From Zea mays (Eukaryota > Streptophyta > Magnoliopsida > Poales > Poaceae), in the NCBI RefSeq assembly GCF_902167145.1, contig NW_023366878.1:1-64000 (forward strand): a stretch of 64,000 nucleotides of DNA, given 5' to 3'. This document shows positions 14,001 to 25,626 of the stretch, piece after piece. The first letter of the stretch is position 1; every line of letters begins with the position of its first letter. Made by a program: the position numbers and the translations under genes. The notes under the pieces are model-generated. The model did no database searches. It was given only the letters and a program-made list of their open reading frames with translations, and was not told where the DNA came from.

Positions 14001-17000
14001 GGGTGAGGTGTATGAGCCTCTGGTCGATGATCAATGGCCACACAACCCCCATTTTTGTCGAAAATAGCCATGAACGACTATTTTCAATAATATCGAAGGC
14101 TAACACCTACGGATTTTTGACCAAGAAATGGTCTCCACCAGAAATCCAAGAATGTGATCTACGACAAGGAAACATATGTGGGGTGAGGTGTATGAGCCTC
14201 TAGTCGACGATCAATGGCCACACAACCCCCATTTTGCGGAAAATAGCCATGAATGACCATTTTCAATAATACCGAAGGCTAACACGTACGAGTTTTTAAC
14301 CAAGAAATGGTTTCCACCAGAAATCCAAGAATGTAATCTATGGCAAGGAAACATATGTGGGGTGAGGTTTATGAGCCTCTAGTCGATGATAAATGGCCAC
14401 ACAACCCCCATTTTTTATGAAAATAGCCATGAGCGACCTTGAAAATAGCCATGAGCGACCATTTTCAATAATACTAGAGGCTAACACCTACGGATTTTAG
14501 ACCAAGAAATGGTCTCCACCAGAAATCCAAGAATGTGATCTATGGCAAGGAAACATATGTGGGGTGAGGTGTATGAGCGTCTGGTCGATGATCAATGGCC
14601 ACACAACCCCCATTTTTTTATGAAAATAGCCATGAGCGACCATTTTCAATAATATTGGAGGCTAAGACCTACAGATTTTTGACCAAGAAATGGTCTCCAC
14701 CAGAAATCCAAGAATGTGATCTATGGCAAGGAAACATATGTGGGGTGAGGTGTATGAGCCTCTGGTCGATGATCAATGGCCACACAACCCCCATTTTTGT
14801 CGAAAATAGCCATGAATGACCATTTACAATAATACCGAAGGCTAACACCTACGGATTTTTGACCAAGAAATGGTCTCCACCAGAAATCCAAGAATGTGAT
14901 CTATGGCAAGGAAACATATGTGGGGTGAGGTGTATGAGCCTCTGGTCGATGATCAATGGCCACATAACCCCCATTTTTGTCGAAAATAGCCATGAACGAC
15001 CATTTTCAATAATATCGAAGGCTAACACCTACGGATTTTTGACCAAGAAATGATCTCCACCAGAAATCCAAGAATGTGATCTACGACAAGGAAACATATG
15101 TGGGGTGAGGTGTATGAGCCTCTGGTCGACGATCAATGGCCACACAACCCCCATTTTGCCGAAAATAACCATGAATGACCATTTTCAATAATACCGAAGG
15201 CTAACACGTACGAGTTTTTAACCAAGAAATGGTTTCCACCAGAAATCCAAGAATGTAATCTATGGCAAGGAAACATATGTGGGGTGAGGTTTATGAGCCT
15301 CTAGTCGATGATAAATGGCCACACAACCCCCATTTTTTATGAAAATAGCCATGAGCGACCTTGAAAATAGCCATGAGCGACCATTTTCAATAATACTAGA
15401 GGCTAACACCTACGGATTTTAGACCAAGAAATGGTCTCCACCAGAAATCCAAGAATGTGATCTATGGCAAGGAAACATATGTGGGGTGAGGTGTATGAGC
15501 GTCTGCTCGATGATCAATGGCCACACAACCCCCATTTTTGTCGAAAATAGCCATGAACGACCATTTTCAATAATACCGAAGGCTAACACCTACGGATTTT
15601 TGACCAAGAAATGGTCTCCACCAGAAATCCAAGAATGTGATCTATGGCAAGGAAACATATGTGGGGTGAGGTGTATGAGCCTCTAGTCGATGATCAATGG
15701 CCACACAACCCCCATTTTTGTCGAAAATAGCCATGAATGACCATTTTCAAAAATACCAAAGGCTAACACGTACGGATTTTTAACCAAGAAATGGTCTCCA
15801 CCAGAAATCCAAGAATGTGATCTATGGCAAGGAAACATATGTAGGGTGAGGGGTACGAGCCTCTGGTCGATGATCAATGGCCACACAACCCCCATTTTGC
15901 CGAAAATAGCCATGAATGACCATTTTCAATAATACCGAAGGCTAACACGTACGAGTTTTTAACCAAGAAATGGTTTCCACCAGAAATCCAAGAATGTAAT
16001 CTATGGAAAGGAAACATATGTGGGGTGAGGTTTATGAGCCTCTAGTTGATGATAAATGGCCACACAACCCCCATTTTTATGAAAATAGCCATGAGCGACC
16101 TTGAAAATAGCCATGAGCGACCATTTTCAATAATACTAGAGGCTAACACCTACGGATTTTAGACCAAGAAATGGTCTCCACCAGAAATCCAAGAATGTGA
16201 TCTATGGCAAGGAAACATATGTGGGGTGAGGTGTATGAGCGTCTGGTCGATGATCAATGGCCACACAACCCCCATTTTTGTCGAAAATAGCCATGAACGA
16301 CCATTTTCAACAATACCGAAGGCTAACACCTACGGATCTTTGACCAAGAAATGGTCTCCACCAGAAATCCAAGAATGTGATCTATGGCAAGGAAACATAT
16401 GTGGGGTGAGGTGTATGAGCCTCTGGTCGAGGATCAATGGCCACACAACCCCCATTTTTGTCGAAAATAGCCATGAACGACCATTTTCAATAATACCGAA
16501 GGCTAACACCTACGGATTTTTGACCAAGAAATGGTCTCCACCAGAAATCCAAGAATGTGATCTATGGCAAGGAAACATATGTGGGGTGAGGTGTATGAGC
16601 CTCTGGTCGATGATCAATGGCCACACAACCCCCATTTTTGTCGAAAATAGCCATGAACGACCATTTTCAATAATATCGAAGGCTAACACCTACGGATTTT
16701 TGACCAAGAAATGGTCTCCACCAGAAATCCAAGAATGTGATCTACGACAAGGAAATATATGTGGGGTGAGGTGTATGAGCCTCTGGTCGACGATCAATGG
16801 CCACACAACCCCCATTTTGCCGAAAATAGCCATGAATGACCATTTTCAATAATACCGAAGGCTAACACGTATGAGTTTTTAACCAAGAAATGGTTTCCAC
16901 CAGAAATCCAAGAATGTAATCTATGGCAAGGAAACATATGTGGGGTGACGTTTATGAGCCTCTAGTCGATGATAAATGGCCACACAACCCCCATTTTTTA

Positions 17001-17140
17001 TGAAAATAGCAATGAGCGACCTTGAAAATAGCCATGAGCGACCATTTTCAATAATACTAGAGGCTAACACCTACGGATTTTAGACCAAGAAATGGTCTCC
17101 ACCAGAAATCCAAGAATGTGATCTATGGCAACGAAACATA
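11086..17140 (+). repeat. ~0.92-kb and 1.48-kb higher-order units
   Basis: The composite of a 22-bp-insertion monomer, a GATTTTAGACCAAG monomer and a run of standard monomers recurs at starts near 11236, 12159, 13643, 15486, 16226 and 17147. The intervals are 923, 1484, 1843, 740 and 921 bp. Two ACCCCCATTTTTTTATGAAA-type monomers near 13120 and 14604 sit exactly 1484 bp apart. The variable spacing implies expansion and contraction in whole-monomer steps. Confidence 0.75.
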
Positions 17141-17146
17141 TGTGGG

Positions 17147-19640
17147 GTGAGGTGTATGAGCGTCTGGTCGATGATCAATGGCCACACAACCCCCATTTTT
17201 GTCGAAAATAGCCATGAACGACCATTTTCAATAATACCGAAGGCTAACACCTACGGATTTTTGACCAAGAAATGGTCTCCACCAGAAATCCAAGAATGTG
17301 ATCTATGGCAAGGAAACATATGTGGGGTGAAGTGTATGAGCCTCTGGTCGATGATCAATGGCCACAGAACCCGCATTTTGCCGAAAATAGCCATGAACGA
17401 CCATTTTCAATAATACCGAAGGCTAACACGTACGAGTTTTTGACCAAGAAATGGTCTCCACCAGAAATCGAAGAATGTGATCTATGGCAAGGAAACATAT
17501 GTGGGGTGAGGTGTATGAGCCTCTAGTCGACGATCAATGGCCACACAACCCCCATTTTGCCGAAAATAGCCATGAATGACCATTTTCAATAATATCGAAG
17601 GCTAACACCTACGGATTTTTGACCAAGAAATGGTCTCCACCAGAAATCCAAGAATGTGATCTATGGCAAGGAAACATATGTGGGGTGAGGTGTATGAGCG
17701 TCTGGTCGATGATCAATGGCCACACAACCCCCATTTTTGTCGAAAATAGCCATGAACGACCATTTTCAATAATACCGAAGGCTAACACCTACGGATTTTT
17801 GACCAAGAAATGGTCTCCACCAGAAATCCAAGAATGTGATCTATGGCAAGGAAACATATGTTGGGTGAGGTGTACGAGCCTCTGGTCGATGATCAATGGC
17901 CACAGAACCCCCATTTTGCCGAAAATAGCCATGAACGACCATTTTCAATAATACCGAAGGCTAACACGTACGAGTTTTTGACCAAGAAATGGTCTCCACC
18001 AGAAATCCAAGAATGTGATCTATGGCAAGGAAACATATGTGGGGTGAGGTGTATGAGCCTCTAGTCGACGATCAATGGCCACACAACCCCCATTTTTCCG
18101 AAAATAGCCATGAATGACCATTTTCAATAATATCGAAGGCTAACACCTACGGATTTTTGACCAAGAAATGGTCTCCACCAGAAATCCAAGAATATGATCT
18201 ACGACAAGGAAACATATGTGGGGTGAGGTGTATGAGCCTCTAGTCGACGATCAATGGCCACACAACCCCCATTTTGCCGAAAATAGACATGAATGACCAT
18301 TTTCAATAATATCGAAGGCTAACACCTACGGATTTTTGACCAAGAAATGGTCTCCACCAGAAATCCAAGAATATGATCTACGACAAGGAAACATATGTGG
18401 GGTGAGGTGTATGAGCCTCTAGTCGACGATCAATGGCCACACAACCCCCATTTTTGTCGAAAATAGCCATGAACGACCATTTTCAATAATACCGAAGGCT
18501 AACACCTACGGATTTTTGACCAAGAAATGGTCTCCACCAGAAATCCAAGAATGTGATCTATGGCAAGGAAACATATGTGGGGTGAGGTGTATGAGCCTCT
18601 GGTCGATGATCAATGGCCACAGAACCCGCATTTTGCCGAAAATAGCCATGAACGACCATTTTCAATAATACCGAAGGCTAACACGTACGAGTTTTTGACC
18701 AAGAAATGGTCTCCACCAGAAATCGAAGAATGTGATCTATGGCAAGGAAACATATGTGGGGTGAGGTGTATGAGCCTCTAGTCGACGATCAATGGCCACA
18801 CAACCCCCATTTTGCCGAAAATAGCCATGAATGACCATTTTCAATAATATCGAAGGCTAACACCTACAGATTTTTGACCAAGAAATGGTCTCCACCAGAA
18901 ATCCAAGAATGTGATCTATGGCAAGGAAACATATGTGGGGTGAGGTGTATGAGCGTCTGGTCGATGATCAATGGCCACACAACCCCCATTTTTGTCGAAA
19001 ATAGCCATGAACGACCATTTTCAATAATACCGAAGGCTAACACCTACGGATTTTTGACCAAGAAATGGTCTCCACCAGAAATCCAAGAATGTGATCTATG
19101 GCAAGGAAACATATGTGGGGTGAGGTGTACGAGCCTCTGGTCGATGATCAATGGCCACAGAACCCCCATTTTGCCGAAAATAGCCATGAACGACCATTTT
19201 CAATAATACCGAAGGCTAACACGTACGAGTTTTTGACCAAGAAATGGTCTCCACCAGAAATCCAAGAATGTGATCTATGGCAAGGAAACATATGTGGGGT
19301 GAGGTGTATGAGCCTCTAGTCGACGATCAATGGCCACACAACCCCCATTTTGCCGAAAATAGACATGAATGACTATTTTCAATAATATCGAAGGCTAACA
19401 CCTACGTATTTTTGACCAAGAAATGGTCTCCACCAGAAATCCAAGAATGTGATCTACGACAAGGAAACATATGTGGGGTGAGGTGTATGAGCCTCTGGTC
19501 GACGATCAATGGCCAGACAACCCCCATTTTGCCGAAAATAGCCATGAATGACCATTTTCAATAATACCGAAGGCTAACACGTACAAGTTTTTTACCAAGA
19601 AATGGTTTCCACCAGAAATCCAAGAATGTAATCTATGGCA
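17147..19640 (+). repeat. 1255-bp tandem duplication
   Basis: Variant-specific segments starting at 17305, 17619 and 17843 recur at 18560, 18874 and 19098, each 1255 bp apart (seven monomers minus 5 bp). Shared rare variants include ACAGAACCCGCATTTTGCCG and GAAATCGAAGAATGTG, seen in both copies. Confidence 0.85.
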
Positions 19641-21026
19641 AGGAAACATATGTGGGGTGAGGTTTATGAGCCTCTAGTTGATGATAAATGGCCACACAAC
19701 CCCCATTTTTTATGAAAATAGCCATGAGCGACCTTGAAAATAGCCATGAGCGACCATTTTCAATAATACTAGAGGCTAACACATACGGATTTTAGACCAA
19801 GAAATGGTCTCCACCAGAAATCCAAGAATGTGATCTATGGCAAGGAAACATATGTGGGGTGAGGTGTATGAGCGTCTGGTCGATGATCAATGGCCACACA
19901 ACCCCCATTTTGCCGAAAATAGCCATGAATGACCATTTTCAATAATACCGAAGGCTAATACGTACGAGTTTTTAACCAAGAAATGGTTTCCACCAGAAAT
20001 CCAAGAATGTAATCTATGGCAAGGAAACATATGTGGGGTGAGGTTTATGAGCCTCTAGTCGATGATAAATGGCCACACAACCCCCATTTTTTATGAAAAT
20101 AGCCATGAGCGACCTTGAAAATAGCCATGAGCGACCATTTTCAATAATACTAGAGGCTAACACCTACGGATTTTAGACCAAGAAATGGTCTCCACCAGAA
20201 ACCCAAGAATGTGATCTATGGCAAGGAAACATATGTGGGGTGAGGTGTATGAGCGTCTGGTCGATGATCAATGGCCACACAACCCCCATTTTTGTCGAAA
20301 ATAGCCATGAACGACCATTTTCAATAATACCGAAGGCTAACACCTACGGATTTTTGACCAAGAAATGGTCTCCACCAGAAATCCAAGAATGTGATCTATG
20401 GCAAGGAAACATATGTGGGGTGAGGTGTATGAGCGTCTGGTCGATGATCAATGGCCACACAACCCCCATTTTTGTCGAAAATAGCCATGAACGACCATTT
20501 TCAATAATACCGAAGGCTAACACCTACGGATTTTTGACCAAGAAATGGTCTCCACCAGAAATCCAAGAATGTGATCTATGGCAAGGAAACATATGTGGGG
20601 TGAGGTGTATGAGCGTCTGGTCGATGATCAATGGCCACACAACCCCCATTTTTTTCAAAAATAGCCATGAACGACCATTTTCAATAATACCGAAGGCTAA
20701 CACGTACGGATTTTTAACCAAGAAATGGTCTCCACCAGAAATCCAAGAATGTGATCTATGGCAAGGAAACATATGTAGGGTGAGGTGTATGAGCCTCTGG
20801 TCGATGATCAATTGCCACACAACCCCCATTTTTGTCGAAAATAGCCATGAATGACCATTCAAGAATGTGATCTATGGCAAGGAAACATATGTGGGGTGAG
20901 GTGTATGAGCGTCTGGTCGATGATCAATGGCCACACAACCCCCATTTTTGTCGAAAATAGCCATGAACGACCATTTACAATAATACCGAAGGCTAACACG
21001 TACGGATTTTTAACCAAGAAATGGTC

Positions 21027-21936
21027 ATTCATGGCTATTTTTGACAAAAATGGGGGTTGTGTGGCCATTGATCATCGACTAGAGGCTCATACACCTCACC
21101 CCACATATGTTTCCTTGCCATAGATCACATTCTTGGATTTCTGGTGGAGACCATTTCTTGGTCAAAAATCCGTAGGTCTTAGCCTCTAATATTACTGAAA
21201 ATGGTCGCTCATGGCTATTTTCATAAAAAAATGGGGGTTGTGTGGCCATTTATCATCGACTAGAGGCTCATAAATCTCACCCCACATATGTTTCCTTTCC
21301 ATAGATCACATTCTTGGATTTCTGGTGGAGACCATTTCTTGGTCAAAAATCCGTAGGTGTTAGCCTTCGGTATTATTGAAAATGGTCGTTCATGGCTATT
21401 TTCGGCAAAATGGGGGTTGTGTGGCCATTGATCATCGACCAGAGGCTCATAAACCTCACCCCACATATGTTTCCTTGCCATAGATCACATTCTTGGATTT
21501 CTAGTGGAGACCATTTCTTGGTTAAAAATCCGTACGTGTTAGCCTTTGGTATTTTTGAAAATGGTCATTCATGGCTATTTTCGGCAAAAATGGGGGTTGT
21601 GTGGCCATTGATCGTCGACCAGAGGCTCATACACCTCACCCCACATATGTTTCCTTGCCATAGATCACATTCTTGGATTTCTGGTGGAGACCATTTCTTG
21701 GTCAAAAATCCGTAGGTGTTAGCCTTCGGTATTATTGTAAATGGTCATTCATGGCTATTTTCGACAAAAATGGGGGTCGTGTGGCCATTGATCATCGACC
21801 AGAGGCTCATACACCTCACCACACATATGTTTCCTTGCCATAGATCACATTCTTGGATTTCTGGTGGAGACCATTTCTTGGTTAAAAATCCGTACGTGTT
21901 AGCCTTTGGTATTTTTGAAAATGGTCGTTCATGGCT
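21027..21936 (-). repeat. knob180 block D (minus orientation, ~0.9 kb)
   Basis: A short inverted block of about five monomers between plus-orientation blocks. The left switch lies in an 8-bp stretch, AAATGGTC (21019-21026), that belongs to both orientations. The right switch joins CATGGCT to TGGTCGATGATCAATGG at 21936/21937. A near-identical inverted block lies 2219 bp downstream. Confidence 0.9.
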
Positions 21937-23237
21937 TGGTCGATGATCAATGGCCACACAACCCCCATTTTTTATGAAAATAGCCATGAGCGACCATTTT
22001 CAATAATACTAGAGGCTAAGACCTATGGATTTTTGACCAAGAAATGGTCTCCACCAGAAATCCAAGAATGTGATCTATGGCAAGGAAACATATGTGGGGT
22101 GAGGTGTATGAGCCTCTGGTCGATGATCAATGGCCACACAACCCCCATTTTTGTCGAAAATAGCCATGAACGACCATTTTCAATGACACTGAAGGCTAAC
22201 ACCTACGGATTTTTGACCAAGAAATGGTCTCCACCATAAATCCAAGAATGTGATCTATGGCAAGGAAACATATGTGTAGTGAGGTGTATGAGCCTCTGGT
22301 CGAAGATTAATGGCCACACAACCCCCATTTTTGTCGAAAATAGCCATGAATGACCATTTTCAAAAATACCAAAGGCTAACACATTCGGATTTTTGCCCAA
22401 GAAATGGTCTCCACCAGAAATCCAAGAATGTGATCTATGGCAAGGAAACATATGTGGGGTGAGGTGTATGAGCCTCTGGTCGACGATCAAAGGCCACACA
22501 ACCCCCATTTTTGTCGAAAATAGCCATGAACGACCATTTTCAATAATACCGAAGGCTAACACCTACGGATTTTTGACCAAGAAATGGTCTCCACCAGAAA
22601 TCCAAGAATGTGATCTATGGCAAGGAAACATATGTGGGGTGAGGTGTATGAGCGTCTGGTCGATGATCAATGGCCACACAACCCCCATTTTTGTCGAAAA
22701 TAGCCATGAACGACCATTTTCAATAATACCGAAGGCTAACACCTACGGATTTTTGACCAAGAAATGGTCTCCACCAGAAATCCAAGAATGTGATCTATGG
22801 CAAGGAAACATATGTGGGGTGAGGTGTATGAGCGTCTGGTCGATGATCAATAGCCACACAACCCCCATTTTTTTCGAAAATAGCCATGAACGACCATTTT
22901 CAATAATACCGAAGGCTAACACGTACGGATTTTTAACCAAGAAATGGTCTCCACCAGAAATCCAAGAATGTGATCTATGGCAAGGAAACATATGTAGGGT
23001 GAGGTGTATGAGCCTCTGGTCGATGATCAATTGCCACACAACCCCCATTTTTGTCGAAAATAGCCATGAATGACCATTCAAGAATGTGATCTATGGCAAG
23101 GAAACATATGTGGGGTGAGGTGTATGAGCGTCTGGTCGATGATCAATGGCCACACAACCCCCATTTTTGTCGAAAATAGCCATGAACGACCATTTACAAT
23201 AATACCGAAGGCTAACACGTACGGATTTTTAACCAAG
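21937..23237 (+). repeat. knob180 block E (plus orientation)
   Basis: About seven plus-orientation monomers between two inverted blocks. The block includes the monomer with the CATTCGGATTTTTGCCCAAG variant near 22381 and an internally deleted monomer near 23076. No gene is present. Confidence 0.9.
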
Positions 23238-23245
23238 AAATGGTC

Positions 23246-24155
23246 ATTCATGGCTATTTTTGACAAAAATGGGGGTTGTGTGGCCATTGATCATCGACCA
23301 GAGGCTCATACACCTCACCCCACATATGTTTCCTTGCCATAGATCACATTCTTGGATTTCTGGTGGAGACCATTTCTTGGTCAAAAATCCGTAGGTCTTA
23401 GCCTCTAATATTACTGAAAATGGTCGCTCATGGCTATTTTCATAAAAAAATGGGGGTTGTGTGGCCATTTATCATCGACTAGAGGCTCATAAATCTCACC
23501 CCACATATGTTTCCTTGCCATAGATCACATTCTTGGATTTCTGGTGGAGACCATTTCTTGGTCAAAAATCCGTAGGTGTTAGCCTTCGGTATTATTGAAA
23601 ATGGTCGTTCATGGCTATTTTCGGCAAAATGGGGGTTGTGTGGCCATTGATCATCGACCAGAGGCTCATAAACCTCACCCCACATATGTTTCCTTGCCAT
23701 AGATCACATTCTTGGATTTCTAGTGGAGACCATTTCTTGGTTAAAAATCCGTACGTGTTAGCCTTTGGTATTTTTGAAAATGGTCATTCATGGCTATTTT
23801 CGGCAAAAATGGGGGTTGTGTGGCCATTGATCGTCGACCAGAGGCTCATACACCTCACCCCACATATGTTTCCTTGCCATAGATCACATTCTTGGATTTC
23901 TGGTGGAGACCATTTCTTGGTCAAAAATTCGTAGGTGTTAGCCTTCGGTATTATTGTAAATGGTCATTCATGGCTATTTTCGACAAAAATGGGGGTTGTG
24001 TGGCCATTGATCATCGACCAGAGGCTCATACACCTCACCCCACATATGTTTCCTTGCCATAGATCACATTCTTGGATTTCTGGTGGAGACCATTTCTTGG
24101 TTAAAAATCCGTACGTGTTAGCCTTTGGTATTTTTGAAAATGGTCGTTCATGGCT
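23246..24155 (-). repeat. knob180 block F (minus orientation, copy of block D)
   Basis: Near-identical to the inverted block 2219 bp upstream, with the same two junction sequences (AAATGGTC microhomology at 23238-23245; CATGGCT/TGGTCG at 24155/24156). Confidence 0.9.
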
Positions 24156-25626
24156 TGGTCGATGATCAATGGCCACACAACCCCCATTTTTTATGAAAAT
24201 AGCCATGAGCGACCATTTTCAATAATACTAGAGGCTAAGACCTATGGATTTTTGACCAAGAAATGGTCTCCACCAGAAATCCAAGAATGTGATCTATGGC
24301 AAGGAAACATATGTGGGGTGAGGTGTATGAGCCTCTGGTCGATGATCAATGGCCACACAACCCCCATTTTTGTCGAAAATAGCCATGAACGACCATTTTC
24401 AATGACACTAAAGGCTAACACCTACGGATTTTTGACCAAGAAATGGTCTCCACCATAAATCCAAGAATGTGATCTATGGCAAGGAAACATATGTGTAGTG
24501 AGGTGTATGAGCCTCTGGTCGAAGATTAATGGCCACACAACCCCCATTTTTGTCGAAAATAGCCATGAATGACCATTTTCAAAAATACCAAAGGCTAACA
24601 CATTCGGATTTTTGCCCAAGAAATGGTCTCCACCAGAAATCCAAGAATGTGATCTATGGCAAGGAAACATATGTGGGGTGAGGTGTATGAGCCTCTGGTC
24701 GACGATCAAAGGCCACACAACCCCCATTTTTGTCGAAAATAGCCATGAACGACCATTTTCAATAATACCGAAGGCTAACACCTACGGATTTTTGACCAAG
24801 AAATGGTCTCCACCAGAAATCCAAGAATGTGATCTATGGCAAGGAAACATATGTGGGGTGAGGTGTATGAGCGTCTGGTCGATGATCAATGGCCACACAA
24901 CCCCCATTTTGTCGAAAATAGCCATGAACGACCATTTTCAATAATATCGAAGGCTAACACGTACGAGTTTTTAACCAAGAAATGGTCTCCACCAGAAATC
25001 CAAGAGTGTGATCTATGGCAAGGAAACATATGTGGGGTGAGGTGTATGAGCCTCTGGTCGACGATCAATGGCCACACAACCCTAATTTTTGTCGAAAATA
25101 GCCATGAACGACCATTTTCAAAAATACCAAAGGCTAACACGTACGGATTTTTGACCAAGAAATGGTCTCCACCAGAAATCCAAGAATGTGATCTATGGCA
25201 AGGAAACATATGTGTACTGTGGTGTACGAGCCTCTGGTCGATGATCAATGGCCACACAACCCCCATTTTGCCGAAAATAGCCATGAGCGACCATTTTCAA
25301 TAATATTAGAGTCTAAGACCTACGGATTTTTGACCAAGAAATGGTCTCCACCAGAAATCTAAGAATGTGATCTATGGCAAGGAAACATATGTGGGGTGAG
25401 GTGTATGAGCCTCTGGTCGACGATCAATGGCCACACAACCTGCATTTTGCCGAAAATAGCCATGAATGACCATTTTCAATAATACCGAAGGCTAACACGT
25501 ACGAGTTTTTAACCAAGAAATGGTCTCCACCAGAAATCCAAGAATGTAATCTATGGCAAGGAAACATATGTGTAGTGAGGTGTATGAGCCTCTGGTCGAT
25601 GATCAATGGCCACACAACCCCCATTT
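24156..25626 (+). repeat. knob180 block G (plus orientation)
   Basis: About eight plus-orientation monomers. It ends abruptly at CCCCCATTT, followed directly by AGCCTTCGATATTATTG in the opposite orientation (25626/25627). The ACAACCCTAATTTTTG variant occurs once, near 25076. Confidence 0.9.

Larger units (their letters stand above)
10194..21018 (+). repeat. knob180 satellite array, block C (plus orientation)
   Basis: Plus-orientation monomers begin abruptly after TTGTGTGG at 10193 with AATAGCCATGAGCGACC. Between about 11090 and 17100 the array is organised in higher-order units marked by the 22-bp-insertion monomer, with spacings near 923 and 1484 bp (five and eight monomers plus insertions). 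From about 17147 to 19640 the period becomes 1255 bp. A monomer is internally deleted at about 20857 (GACCATTCAAGAATG). No gene is present. Confidence 0.95.
20300..24905. repeat. 2219-bp tandem duplication containing an inverted segment
   Basis: Sequence around 20524-22560 is repeated with a constant 2219-bp offset at 22743-24781. The repeated part includes two orientation switches, one internally deleted monomer and several private variants. Each copy therefore contains a plus-minus-plus structure, showing that an inversion arose first and was then duplicated. The copies differ at only a few positions. Identity ends near 24908, where the second copy reads CCCCCATTTTGTCG. Confidence 0.9.
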
